A DNA stretch of 6,084 nt, taken from NCBI GenBank assembly GCA_021788955.1, contig JAJYKC010000174.1, positions 1-6,084 on the forward strand. Reading direction: 5' to 3'. The translations under genes were made by a program, and so were the position numbers. The notes under the pieces were generated by a model that was not told the DNA's origin, made no database searches, and worked only from the letters and a program-made list of their open reading frames with translations. Position 1 is the stretch's first letter, and the number at the start of each line of letters is the position of its first letter. Of this stretch, positions 1-6,084 are shown piece by piece. Source of the DNA: Acidobacteriota bacterium (GTDB lineage: Bacteria > Acidobacteriota > Terriglobia > Bryobacterales > Bryobacteraceae).

Positions 1-250
1 AATACTCATTCTTGACGAAGCGACAAACGCGCTGGACAGCATATCTGAGGAGACGATTCGGGCCGCCCTCCGAGGGACCACCGGCACGAGAACCGTGATC
101 ATCATTTCCCACCGCCTCTCAACGGTTCGCCACGCCGATCATGTTGTGGTCCTCTCAAACGGGAGGGTCATAGATCAGGGATCTCCAAGCGAGTTGCTTG
201 CCCGGCGTGGGCTGATTCGAACGCTTCAGGAGCTTCAGCATGTGGAATAA
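1..250 (+). CDS. ABC transporter ATP-binding protein, C-terminal fragment (probable lipid/glycan exporter)
   Basis: This is the 3' end of a gene that enters from upstream; the first full codon is at position 2, giving 82 visible residues before TAA at 248-250. The fragment opens in the Walker B strand (ILILDEATNALD), which carries the catalytic Glu (visible residue 6) and the D-loop (ALD). The H-loop histidine follows in IIISHRLSTV (residue 37), and then the typical ABC tail 'VLSNGRVIDQGSPSELL'. The Walker A, Q-loop and signature motifs lie upstream. DEAT.ALD plus SHRLSTV.HAD is typical of the MsbA-like exporter superfamily, where the ATPase follows a six-helix membrane domain. That domain is out of view, so a half-transporter is inferred. 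The position directly before glycosyltransferases suggests export or flipping of the glycan lipid made by this operon. The last 11 nt overlap the next gene. Confidence 0.93.
   Translation, partial: ILILDEATNALDSISEETIRAALRGTTGTRTVIIISHRLSTVRHADHVVVLSNGRVIDQGSPSELLARRGLIRTLQELQHVE
228..232 (+). promoter_or_regulatory. Ribosome binding site for first glycosyltransferase
   Basis: AGGAG lies 7 nt before the ATG at 240, inside the end of the ABC transporter gene. It supports the 240 start even though this start creates an 11-nt overlap with the upstream gene. Confidence 0.7.
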
Positions 251-1463
251 GAGGCCGCGGCGTTATCACATTCTTCAAATCGAACTTACAGAGCCGTTGA
301 AGGATATTTGGGTCCCGACGGATGCGGAAGGGGTTGCGCTTGTTCTGCGAGCCAACGACATTCCTGTCGGATTTCTAATGGAGAAGTGCCGTCCGGGATT
401 GCGGATTGACCGGCGGACTGTTGCGGCCAAGGCGCTCGAAACAGCTGGGCGGCGAATTCTGGCAGAAAGAATTTATGGCGAACTGCGCGGCCCTAGCATT
501 CGCCGGACGTTCCCTGGCCTCGATATTGCAATTTGCACGCACCAGCGCACTTCCGAGCTTGAGCGATGCCTCGAAAGCTTGAGAGCCCTGGGCGATGTGA
601 GTGTCATCGTTATCGACAACGCTCCACGCGACAAACGAACAGCGGAAGTAGTGAAGAAGTTTCCCCACGTGCGTTATGTCGTGGAGCCGAAGCCGGGGCT
701 CGACTTTGCCCGGAACCGGGCTATCCGAGAGGCCACGGGTGAGTTACTCGCCTTTCTCGACGACGACGTGGTGGTGGACAGCGGATGGCTTCGCGGCTTA
801 CAGGAGGCGTGGGCGGCGAATCCCGATGCCGGCGGGTTCACCGGCCCGATCCTGCCGTTGGCTTTGGACACACGCGCGCAGATAACATTCGAACGAATGG
901 GTGGTTTCGGCAAGAGCTTTGAACGCATGCGGTTCGGAAGCGAAGTGCCGGACATGCCAACGTATCCGGTTGGGGCGGGCATCTTCGGAGCCGGGGCGAA
1001 TATGGTATTTCGCCGAGACTTACTGGAAGCGCTCGGCGGATTTGACGAGGCCCTCGACACCGGAGCCCCGCTGCCGGGCGGCGGCGACCTGGACATGTTC
1101 TACCGGGTAGTACGCGCCGGGCACGCATTGGTTCGGGAACCGAGACTGCTGGTCTATCACGAACATCGCCGCGAATACTCGCACCTCCGGCACCAGATGT
1201 GGACGTGGGGGCAGGGAACGATGGCTTACCTCACAAAGGCGTGGCGGGCGGATCCGGAGGCGAGGCCCAAAATACGCCGCTGGGTTGTATGGTGGCTCGC
1301 ATTTCAGCTTAGTAAGATGTTCTTCCCCTACCTGCGGCGGAACCGTGGTTATTGGCCGTGGAGCATGGTGCTTGCCGAGATATTCGGCGCTGTGGCGGGA
1401 CTCTGCGGACAGTATGACCGCTCCATGAACCAGATCGAAGAGCTTCGAAGGCAATTCACATGA
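240..1463 (+). CDS. Glycosyltransferase family 2 protein with N-terminal accessory domain (paralogue 1)
   Basis: This 407-residue protein is predicted to move a sugar from a nucleotide donor to a growing glycan at the cytoplasmic face of the inner membrane. Residues 1-90 form an accessory domain of unknown function (hydrophobic strands around ILQIELTEPL and ALVLRANDIPVG). The GT-A domain runs from about residue 93 to 330. It begins DIAICTHQR, has the donor-binding VIDNA at 124-128, the metal-binding triple Asp at 174-176 (FLDDDV), GAGANM at 250-255, an acidic GGDLD at 281-285 in place of the more common GED, and Y306-H307 in the VYHEH segment. Two hydrophobic stretches near the C-terminus (about 348-365 and 372-390) may attach it to the membrane. 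The start is supported by AGGAG 7 nt upstream. It overlaps the ABC gene by 11 nt and the next gene by 4 nt (ATGA). The family is clear; donor, acceptor and linkage cannot be read from the sequence. Confidence 0.93.
   Translation: MWNKRPRRYHILQIELTEPLKDIWVPTDAEGVALVLRANDIPVGFLMEKCRPGLRIDRRTVAAKALETAGRRILAERIYGELRGPSIRRTFPGLDIAICTHQRTSELERCLESLRALGDVSVIVIDNAPRDKRTAEVVKKFPHVRYVVEPKPGLDFARNRAIREATGELLAFLDDDVVVDSGWLRGLQEAWAANPDAGGFTGPILPLALDTRAQITFERMGGFGKSFERMRFGSEVPDMPTYPVGAGIFGAGANMVFRRDLLEALGGFDEALDTGAPLPGGGDLDMFYRVVRAGHALVREPRLLVYHEHRREYSHLRHQMWTWGQGTMAYLTKAWRADPEARPKIRRWVVWWLAFQLSKMFFPYLRRNRGYWPWSMVLAEIFGAVAGLCGQYDRSMNQIEELRRQFT
1447..1451 (+). promoter_or_regulatory. Ribosome binding site for second glycosyltransferase
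   Basis: GAAGG sits 8 nt before the ATG at 1460, inside the preceding gene. Together with the ATGA stop/start overlap it supports coupled translation from 1460. Confidence 0.55.
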
Positions 1464-2752
1464 GCGAGCGGTGGAATGTGGTTGCAATCAACTTAGACGA
1501 GGCTCTGACGGAGTTGAGCTGCGAGCCGGGATACAGCGGTGTCCGTGCAGTGTTTTTGCGAAGCGGCGTAGCGCTTGGCCACAGCGCATTTTCCGCGGCG
1601 GAACTTCCGCTTGCACCGGCTCATCTGGCGGCGATCGCTGCCAATGCCGTGGCAGAGGCCTCAGGCGCCTATCTGCTGCATGAAGGCTTTCGTGCGGCCC
1701 TGCCGGGCTTGCGAGTGCCCGTACTAGAAGATCCGGAACGGGCGGTGGCCGTGCTGTGCCAACTCGACTCGCCCATTGCCACCCTTCCGCAGTATATGCG
1801 CGACACGGACGGCGAGTCATCCATGAGCGTGACCGTCGCCGTTTGTACACACGAGCGCCCAGCCGAACTGGCGCGATGCATCGAGTCGATTGTGGGCTCG
1901 CAGGATCGTGGCGATGAGATCATCGTGGTCGACAACGCGCCCGCGTCGTCGGCAACGAGGGATGTCGTCGCACGTTTTGAAGGTGTGCGGTACATCTGCG
2001 AACCACGGAAGGGTCTTAGCGCGGCGCGAAACGCGGCGCTCGCCGCGGCGGCCTGCGATATCGTCGCGTTTGCCGACGACGACGTGACCGTGCATCCCGA
2101 GTGGGTCCGGCGGATTCGCCGATCGTTTGCGGATCCTACCGTGATGGTAGTTACCGGACTGGTGCTCCCGGCGGAACTCGAGACCCAAGGCCAGAAGATC
2201 TTTGAGCAGGATCTGCAATTCTTTCACCAGGGGTACCGGCGGAGATGCTTCGATTCCGATTTCTTCCGAAGGACGCGAAGAAAGGGTGTGCCGGTGTGGT
2301 CGATCGGCGCCGGGGCGAATATGGCGATTCGGCATGCGGCGTACAGGCTTGGTTACGAGTTCGACACTCGGCTGGGGCCAGGCGTGTTTGGCGGATGCGG
2401 CGAAGATTCGGAGTATTGGTACCGCCTGCTTCACGACGGCTGGACTTGCCTATATGAACCCTCCATCTGTGTCTCGCATTATCATCGCAAAACTCTTCCC
2501 TCGCTTCGTCGCCTTGTGTACGAGTACATGAAAGGCCATGTTGCGGCGTTGATATTGCAATTTCAAAAGACACGCGATGTCGGCAACATACGGCGGCTCC
2601 TCATTCGTCTGCCGGCTGAGTATCTGATACTTCTGCTGCGATCCGCCGCAACTGGGTTTTCCCTTGAGTATCGAATCCAACTGCGGGGTGCGCTTGGCTG
2701 TTTGGCTGGCTTGCGATTCGCACTTCCCGGCAAGGGTCGATCGGCATGTTGA
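1460..2752 (+). CDS. Glycosyltransferase family 2 protein with N-terminal accessory domain (paralogue 2)
   Basis: This 430-residue protein has the same layout as the gene before it, which makes the two divergent tandem paralogues. The N-terminal accessory domain covers about residues 1-85: VVAINLDEAL matches ILQIELTEPL of the neighbour, and AVFLRSGVALG matches ALVLRANDIPVG. A linker follows, then the GT-A domain from about 123: VAVCTHERP, VVDNA at 156-160, triple Asp at 206-208 (FADDDV), GAGANM at 283-288, and G-E-D at 314-316 as the likely catalytic-base region. The second His-rich segment is SHYHRK at 339-344. Hydrophobic stretches near 384-400 and 410-422 may be membrane-associated. The GED here versus GDLD in the paralogue, and a longer insert before GAGANM, argue for different acceptors or donors. 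The start at 1460 overlaps the previous stop (ATGA); the end overlaps the next gene by 7 nt. Specificity is unknown. Confidence 0.93.
   Translation: MSERWNVVAINLDEALTELSCEPGYSGVRAVFLRSGVALGHSAFSAAELPLAPAHLAAIAANAVAEASGAYLLHEGFRAALPGLRVPVLEDPERAVAVLCQLDSPIATLPQYMRDTDGESSMSVTVAVCTHERPAELARCIESIVGSQDRGDEIIVVDNAPASSATRDVVARFEGVRYICEPRKGLSAARNAALAAAACDIVAFADDDVTVHPEWVRRIRRSFADPTVMVVTGLVLPAELETQGQKIFEQDLQFFHQGYRRRCFDSDFFRRTRRKGVPVWSIGAGANMAIRHAAYRLGYEFDTRLGPGVFGGCGEDSEYWYRLLHDGWTCLYEPSICVSHYHRKTLPSLRRLVYEYMKGHVAALILQFQKTRDVGNIRRLLIRLPAEYLILLLRSAATGFSLEYRIQLRGALGCLAGLRFALPGKGRSAC
2732..2736 (+). promoter_or_regulatory. Ribosome binding site for GT2-methyltransferase fusion gene
   Basis: AAGGG lies 9 nt before the ATG at 2746, within the end of the previous gene. 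It is moderate in strength. A competing, stronger site lies 50 nt downstream (2787-2793). Confidence 0.5.
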
Positions 2753-4320
2753 CAGCGGAGAAGTCGGAAACGGCGACGACGCCGGCGGGAGAGACTGTTG
2801 TGACGAGGGCGGCTGTAACTATCGTAATCGTATGTTTCAACCAGGCACGGTATCTGGGCGAAGCGATAGAGAGCGCATTGAAGCAGACGTGGCAAGCGCA
2901 GGAAATTATCATCGTCGACGATGGGTCGACCGATCATACCAGGCAGGTCGCGATCGCTTATCCGGTGCGCTATGTGTATCAGAGGAATCGCGGACTTGCC
3001 GCGGCGCGGAACCGGGGGCTGGACGCCGCCAGTAGTTTCTATGTCACGTTCCTTGACGCGGACGACCGCCTGCTGCCGAACGCGGTAAAAGACGGCATCG
3101 AGTGTTTCTGCGCTCATCGTGGCAGTGCGTTCGTCTACGGAGCGTTCCGCAATGTAGACATGTACGGAACGCCGGCACCGACCCTGCCCCCGAGCAACAT
3201 AGCGTCCGATCATTTTCGGAATTTACTTCAGGGAAACTTCATCGGCATGCACGGAACGGTAATGTACCGCCGCGACATCCTCAAGGAGGCCGGGGGGTTC
3301 GACACGTCCCTGAAGGCGTGTGAGGACTACGAAGTGTACTTGAGAATTGCGCGGGAACACGAGGTGCAAGGACATCCCGCCATCGTGGCCGAATACCGGA
3401 AGCACGCGTCGAACATGAGCCGCGACTCCGGACTCATGCTGAAGTCTGTTCTCCGCGTGCTCGCTATGCAGCGGAGATTCATCCGGGAGCCATTGGGCTT
3501 TGAAGCATACCGAAACGGCGTGCGCGTGTGGAGGGAATACTACGGCGCGCTTCTCCTGGAACGGTGGCGTGCAGAGCCTACGTTACGCAACCTCATCATC
3601 GCTGCGCGTGCGTGGCCAGTTGGCGTGGCGAAGCGAATAACTGCGTTCGTGGCGCACCACCTACGTCTTGTGCCGGTTAGGTTTGGGACTCTTCGAAGAA
3701 CGGAGCCCTTCAGCCGCCGGTTTGGCTTTGAGCGGGGCAAGCCGATCGACCGGCACTACATTGAGACATTCCTGTCGGACTGGGCGAATGACGTTCACGG
3801 TCATGTGCTCGAGGTTGGCGACGACGCGTACTCGCGTAGCCTCGGTGCGCGACGGGTCGTGAGGCAGGAAATGTTGCACGTGGTGCCGGGGTATCCTGGC
3901 GCGACGATCATCGCCGATCTTGCGAACGCTCCCCAATTGAGAGCGGACGACTTCGACTGCGTCATACTCACGCAGACGCTGCATTACATCTTCGATGTTA
4001 GGGCCGCGGTGGCGACGCTTCACCGTATCTTGAGACCTGGGGGAGTGGTGCTTGCGACACTTCCCGGCGTCAGCGCGATCTGCCGCGATCAGGAAGATAA
4101 GGAGAGCGATTGCTGGCGTTTCACCGTCGCATCGGGCCGCCGTCTGTTCGCGCACGAGTTCGGAGAGGAGAACGTCTCCGTTCGCAGCTACGGAAACGTG
4201 CTGGCTGCAATTTCATTCCTGGAGGGACTCGCCGCCGAGGATCTAAAAATGAGTGAGCTCGACTATCACGACGCTGATTATCAGGTAACCATCGCGGTGC
4301 GTGCTGTGAAGAAGGCGTGA
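2746..4320 (+). CDS. Two-domain protein: GT2 glycosyltransferase fused to methyltransferase-like domain
   Basis: The 524-residue protein carries two enzymes in one chain. After an Ala/Thr/Glu-rich leader (1-22), a canonical GT2 domain spans about 23-230: VTIVIVCFNQARYL, donor-binding VDDGS at 57-61, metal-binding DAD at 104-106, and acidic ED at 193-194 (ACEDYEVY), then YRKHASNMS. A helical linker with basic residues follows (about 235-312). The C-terminal domain (about 313-524) resembles class I SAM-dependent methyltransferases: PIDRHYIE entry helix, VLEVGDD at 354-360 where motif I should lie, an acidic residue at D391 (IIADLANA), FDCVILTQTLHYI at 403-415, and LHRILRPGGVVLATLPG at 425-441. 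The glycine-rich E/DxGxGxG loop is absent, so SAM binding is uncertain. The chain would add a sugar and may methylate the glycan. It overlaps the previous gene by 7 nt and its TGA shares one base with the next ATG. A GTG start at 2800 is possible. Confidence 0.92.
   Translation: MLTAEKSETATTPAGETVVTRAAVTIVIVCFNQARYLGEAIESALKQTWQAQEIIIVDDGSTDHTRQVAIAYPVRYVYQRNRGLAAARNRGLDAASSFYVTFLDADDRLLPNAVKDGIECFCAHRGSAFVYGAFRNVDMYGTPAPTLPPSNIASDHFRNLLQGNFIGMHGTVMYRRDILKEAGGFDTSLKACEDYEVYLRIAREHEVQGHPAIVAEYRKHASNMSRDSGLMLKSVLRVLAMQRRFIREPLGFEAYRNGVRVWREYYGALLLERWRAEPTLRNLIIAARAWPVGVAKRITAFVAHHLRLVPVRFGTLRRTEPFSRRFGFERGKPIDRHYIETFLSDWANDVHGHVLEVGDDAYSRSLGARRVVRQEMLHVVPGYPGATIIADLANAPQLRADDFDCVILTQTLHYIFDVRAAVATLHRILRPGGVVLATLPGVSAICRDQEDKESDCWRFTVASGRRLFAHEFGEENVSVRSYGNVLAAISFLEGLAAEDLKMSELDYHDADYQVTIAVRAVKKA
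2787..2793 (+). promoter_or_regulatory. Alternative ribosome binding site for a GTG start at 2800
   Basis: GGGAGAG sits 6 nt before an in-frame GTG (codon 19 of the 2746 frame). The GT2 fold begins only around residue 23, so initiation here would still give a complete enzyme. The ATG at 2746 is preferred because it overlaps the previous stop, but the choice is open. Confidence 0.3.
4309..4315 (+). promoter_or_regulatory. Ribosome binding site that decides the deacetylase start
   Basis: AAGAAGG lies 4 nt before the ATG at 4320 but only 1 nt before the GTG at 4317. This favours ATG 4320, whose A is also the last base of the upstream TGA. Confidence 0.5.
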
Positions 4321-5195
4321 TGTTCGGCTGGTTTCGTGCCCGGACGATCATCCTGATGTATCACAGGATCGCGTCGGTCGAACATGATCCATGGTCGCTG
4401 TGCGTAAGTCCGCAGCATTTCGCCGAGCATCTCGACGTTCTGAGGAAGTACCGGAGGATACGCTTGGATTCAGTGGACGCCGTTGGATGCTCCATCAGGC
4501 GGGAGCCGTCGGTCGCAATTACTTTCGATGACGGTTATGCCGACAACTTCCGAGCAGCTCTCCCGCTGCTGAGGCGATATGACACACCCGCCACATGTTT
4601 CATTGCGACCGGGTACATCGATTCTCCCGGGGAATTCTGGTGGGACGAGTTAGAACGGATTGTCTACACGAAAAACGCGCTGGACGATGGTTCGCAGGAC
4701 GAAGTTCATCTATCCCTTTATAACCAACTGCAGCCGCTGTCGCACGATGCGCGCAAGGAGATCCTTGAGAAGTTGGCGCGTGCGTCGGGCCTGGGGCCGG
4801 CTGCACGTAAGTCCCACCGGATTCTGACCTCAAATGAGCTGGCGGCGCTCGCATCCGAGGATCTCGTTGAGATCGGCAGTCACACGGTGACTCATCCGGT
4901 GCTTTCGGCGCAATCGCGAGCCGAACAGTTCGCTGAGATGCAATTCAGCAAGCAACGTCTCGAGACAACGCTGGAGCGTAAGGTGACCAGTATCTCTTAT
5001 CCCTACGGCGGCAAGGGGCATTACAGTCCCGTCACGGTATCCGTGGCAGCCCAGTGCGGGTTCGAGCGAGCATGCACCACGAACTCGACGTGCGTTCGTG
5101 CTTCGGATAGTCCGTTCGAGTGGGGACGAATCCAGGTTCCCGATGTGAACGGAGAGGAGTTCGAAAGGTTGCTCGAAAATTGTGGAGGACAATGA
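4320..5195 (+). CDS. Polysaccharide deacetylase family protein (NodB homology domain)
   Basis: This 291-residue protein is a carbohydrate esterase family 4 type enzyme, predicted to remove N- or O-acetyl groups from a sugar in the glycan made here. It opens with the IILMYHRI strand (10-17). Motif 1 is TFDDGYADN (68-76) with base D70 and metal ligand D71. Motif 2 is SHTVTH with metal ligands H188 and H192. Motif 3 is SYPYG (226-230). FEWGRIQVPD near 266-275 is the usual C-terminal signature of this subgroup. Motifs 1 and 2 are about 117 residues apart, with an inserted segment (about 100-170, FWWDELERIVY and a charged helix). No signal peptide or membrane helix is seen, so action in the cytoplasm on a precursor or lipid-linked intermediate is inferred. 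The start at 4320 is chosen over GTG 4317 on ribosome-site spacing. It ends within the ATGA of a possible next start at 5192. Confidence 0.92.
   Translation: MFGWFRARTIILMYHRIASVEHDPWSLCVSPQHFAEHLDVLRKYRRIRLDSVDAVGCSIRREPSVAITFDDGYADNFRAALPLLRRYDTPATCFIATGYIDSPGEFWWDELERIVYTKNALDDGSQDEVHLSLYNQLQPLSHDARKEILEKLARASGLGPAARKSHRILTSNELAALASEDLVEIGSHTVTHPVLSAQSRAEQFAEMQFSKQRLETTLERKVTSISYPYGGKGHYSPVTVSVAAQCGFERACTTNSTCVRASDSPFEWGRIQVPDVNGEEFERLLENCGGQ
5184..5189 (+). promoter_or_regulatory. Ribosome binding site that decides the galE start
   Basis: GGAGGA, the strongest Shine-Dalgarno in the window, is 8 nt before ATG 5198 but only 2 nt before ATG 5192. The spacing favours 5198, which also gives the usual short N-terminus before the Rossmann glycine motif. 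Confidence 0.65.
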
Positions 5196-5197
5196 CC

Positions 5198-6084
5198 ATG
5201 AATGTTTTGGTGACTGGTGGGGCAGGCTACATCGGCAGCCATACATGCAAGGCGCTCGCACAAGCGGGATTCTTTCCCGTGGTCTACGACAACCTCAGCA
5301 CGGGGCACGAGTGGGCCGTCCGGTGGGGACCGCTCGTTCGAGGAGAACTCGCCGAGGGCGAGTTACTGCGCAGAACGATGTCGGAATACGGCATCGGATC
5401 CGTGCTGCATTTTGCCGGATGGAGTTACGTGGGTGAGTCTGTTCACGCTCCGCGGAAGTATTATCGCAACAACTTGATCGGGACGGTGGGCCTCCTGGAC
5501 GCGATGCTCGACGCGGGCGTGGAAACCATCGTTTTCTCCTCCACGTGCGCCACGTACGGCATGCCGGAGGCCGAATTACTGGACGAGACCCATCCACAAT
5601 GCCCCGTCAATCCTTATGGTGAGACGAAACTTGCGATCGAACGCGCCCTTCGGTGGTACGGAGAAGCGTATCCGATGCGGTCTGTGGCTCTGCGTTACTT
5701 CAATGCTGCCGGGGCCGACGAGAATGCGGAGATCGGCGAAGCCCATGATCCGGAGACCCATCTTATTCCCCTCGTTATCGAGGCAGCGATGGAAGCGGGG
5801 CGTGATGTGTCCATCTTCGGCACGGACTATCCGACGCCGGACGGAACTGCCATTCGCGATTACGTTCACGTGTCCGACTTAGCCGACGCACATGTTCAGG
5901 CGTTGCGGTACCTACGGGCCGGCAGACCTAGCGCTTGGTTTAATCTTGGAACCGGGCTCGGCCATTCGGTACAAGAAATCATTTCTGCGGTTGAACGATT
6001 CTCAGGGCGACGCGTCCCCGCCAGGCACGCGGGCCGGCGTGTGGGGGACCCACAACGTCTGGTGGCCGACGCGAGGAAAGCCGC
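5198..6084 (+). CDS. galE: UDP-glucose 4-epimerase (GalE/ExoB type), C-terminus cut by window end
   Basis: This NAD-dependent cytoplasmic epimerase of the extended SDR family interconverts UDP-glucose and UDP-galactose and would supply a donor to the neighbouring glycosyltransferases. 295 codons are visible without a stop; family members are about 325-340 residues, so roughly 30-40 are missing. The start MNVLVTGGAGYIGSH gives the Rossmann motif G7-x-x-G10-x-x-G13, with D31-N-L-S-T-G binding NAD ribose. HFAGWSYVGES (71-81), the catalytic Y140-x-x-x-K144 in NPYGETK, YFNAAGAD (167-174) and the substrate-loop PDGTAIRDYVHV (214-225) follow. The Ser of the catalytic triad is replaced by Thr (T116 in SSTCATYG), as in many ExoB-like enzymes. 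The position matching E. coli Tyr299 appears to be Leu288 (RRVGDPQRLVAD), so acetylated substrates such as UDP-GlcNAc cannot be excluded. An in-frame ATG at 5192 would add two residues and overlap the previous stop. Confidence 0.95.
   Translation, partial: MNVLVTGGAGYIGSHTCKALAQAGFFPVVYDNLSTGHEWAVRWGPLVRGELAEGELLRRTMSEYGIGSVLHFAGWSYVGESVHAPRKYYRNNLIGTVGLLDAMLDAGVETIVFSSTCATYGMPEAELLDETHPQCPVNPYGETKLAIERALRWYGEAYPMRSVALRYFNAAGADENAEIGEAHDPETHLIPLVIEAAMEAGRDVSIFGTDYPTPDGTAIRDYVHVSDLADAHVQALRYLRAGRPSAWFNLGTGLGHSVQEIISAVERFSGRRVPARHAGRRVGDPQRLVADARKA

Noticed and set aside
1020..1487. Minus-strand open frame, 155 codons
   Set aside because: Antisense to the conserved catalytic part of the first glycosyltransferase; no family resemblance.
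1817..2434. Long open frame on the minus strand, 205 codons
   Set aside because: It lies wholly opposite a clear GT2 gene, shows no recognisable domain and is Arg/Pro/His-rich, as expected from an antisense frame in GC-rich coding DNA.
1823..2752. Internal ATG start (Met122) giving the second glycosyltransferase without its leader domain
   Set aside because: It would leave a complete GT-A domain, but upstream there is only a weak GGCGAG, while 1460 has a better ribosome site, couples to the previous stop and preserves the leader shared with the paralogue.
2563..3213. Long open frame on the minus strand, 216 codons
   Set aside because: It spans the junction of two well-supported plus-strand genes and has an Arg-rich composition without motifs.
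4317..4319. GTG as the deacetylase start
   Set aside because: The ribosome site ends 1 nt before it, too close; ATG 4320 immediately follows and fits better.
5192..5194. ATG 5192 as the galE start
   Set aside because: It gives an attractive ATGA overlap, but GGAGGA would be only 2 nt away; ATG 5198 has normal spacing and matches the family N-terminus.
1..6084. tRNA, rRNA, CRISPR, insertion sequence, terminator or riboswitch
   Set aside because: The window is coding almost base for base; no repeat array, transposase motif or hairpin-plus-T-run was seen, and no room exists between genes.

Overview
The window is a densely packed stretch of a GC-rich (roughly 60% by eye) bacterial chromosome. 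All genes lie on the + strand and show no intergenic gaps. It reads as the interior of a surface-glycan (exopolysaccharide, O-antigen-like or glycolipid) biosynthesis operon. The organism cannot be named from the sequence. High GC, good Shine-Dalgarno sites and an ExoB-like GalE would fit a Gram-negative soil or water bacterium such as an acidobacterium or proteobacterium, but this is a weak inference.

Layout: (1) 1-250, the C-terminal end of an ABC-transporter ATPase, probably a lipid/glycan exporter. (2) 240-1463 and (3) 1460-2752, two tandem family-2 glycosyltransferases. They share the same unusual architecture: an N-terminal domain of about 80-90 residues of unknown function in front of a GT-A catalytic domain. 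(4) 2746-4320, a two-domain protein with an N-terminal GT2 glycosyltransferase and a C-terminal methyltransferase-like domain whose SAM-binding motif I is atypical. (5) 4320-5195, a NodB-type polysaccharide deacetylase with no signal peptide and a long insert between catalytic motifs. (6) 5198 to beyond the window end, a UDP-glucose 4-epimerase (GalE/ExoB type).

The genes fit one pathway. GalE would supply UDP-galactose or a related sugar nucleotide. The three glycosyltransferases would extend a lipid-linked or lipid-anchored glycan at the cytoplasmic face. The deacetylase and methyltransferase-like domain would modify it, and the ABC exporter would move the product across the membrane. Every junction overlaps or nearly overlaps (11, 4, 7 and 1 nt overlaps, then a 2-nt gap), so strong translational coupling is expected. 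No promoter, terminator, RNA gene, mobile element, repeat array or CRISPR was seen; the operon starts upstream and continues downstream. There is no gene-free stretch longer than a few bases.
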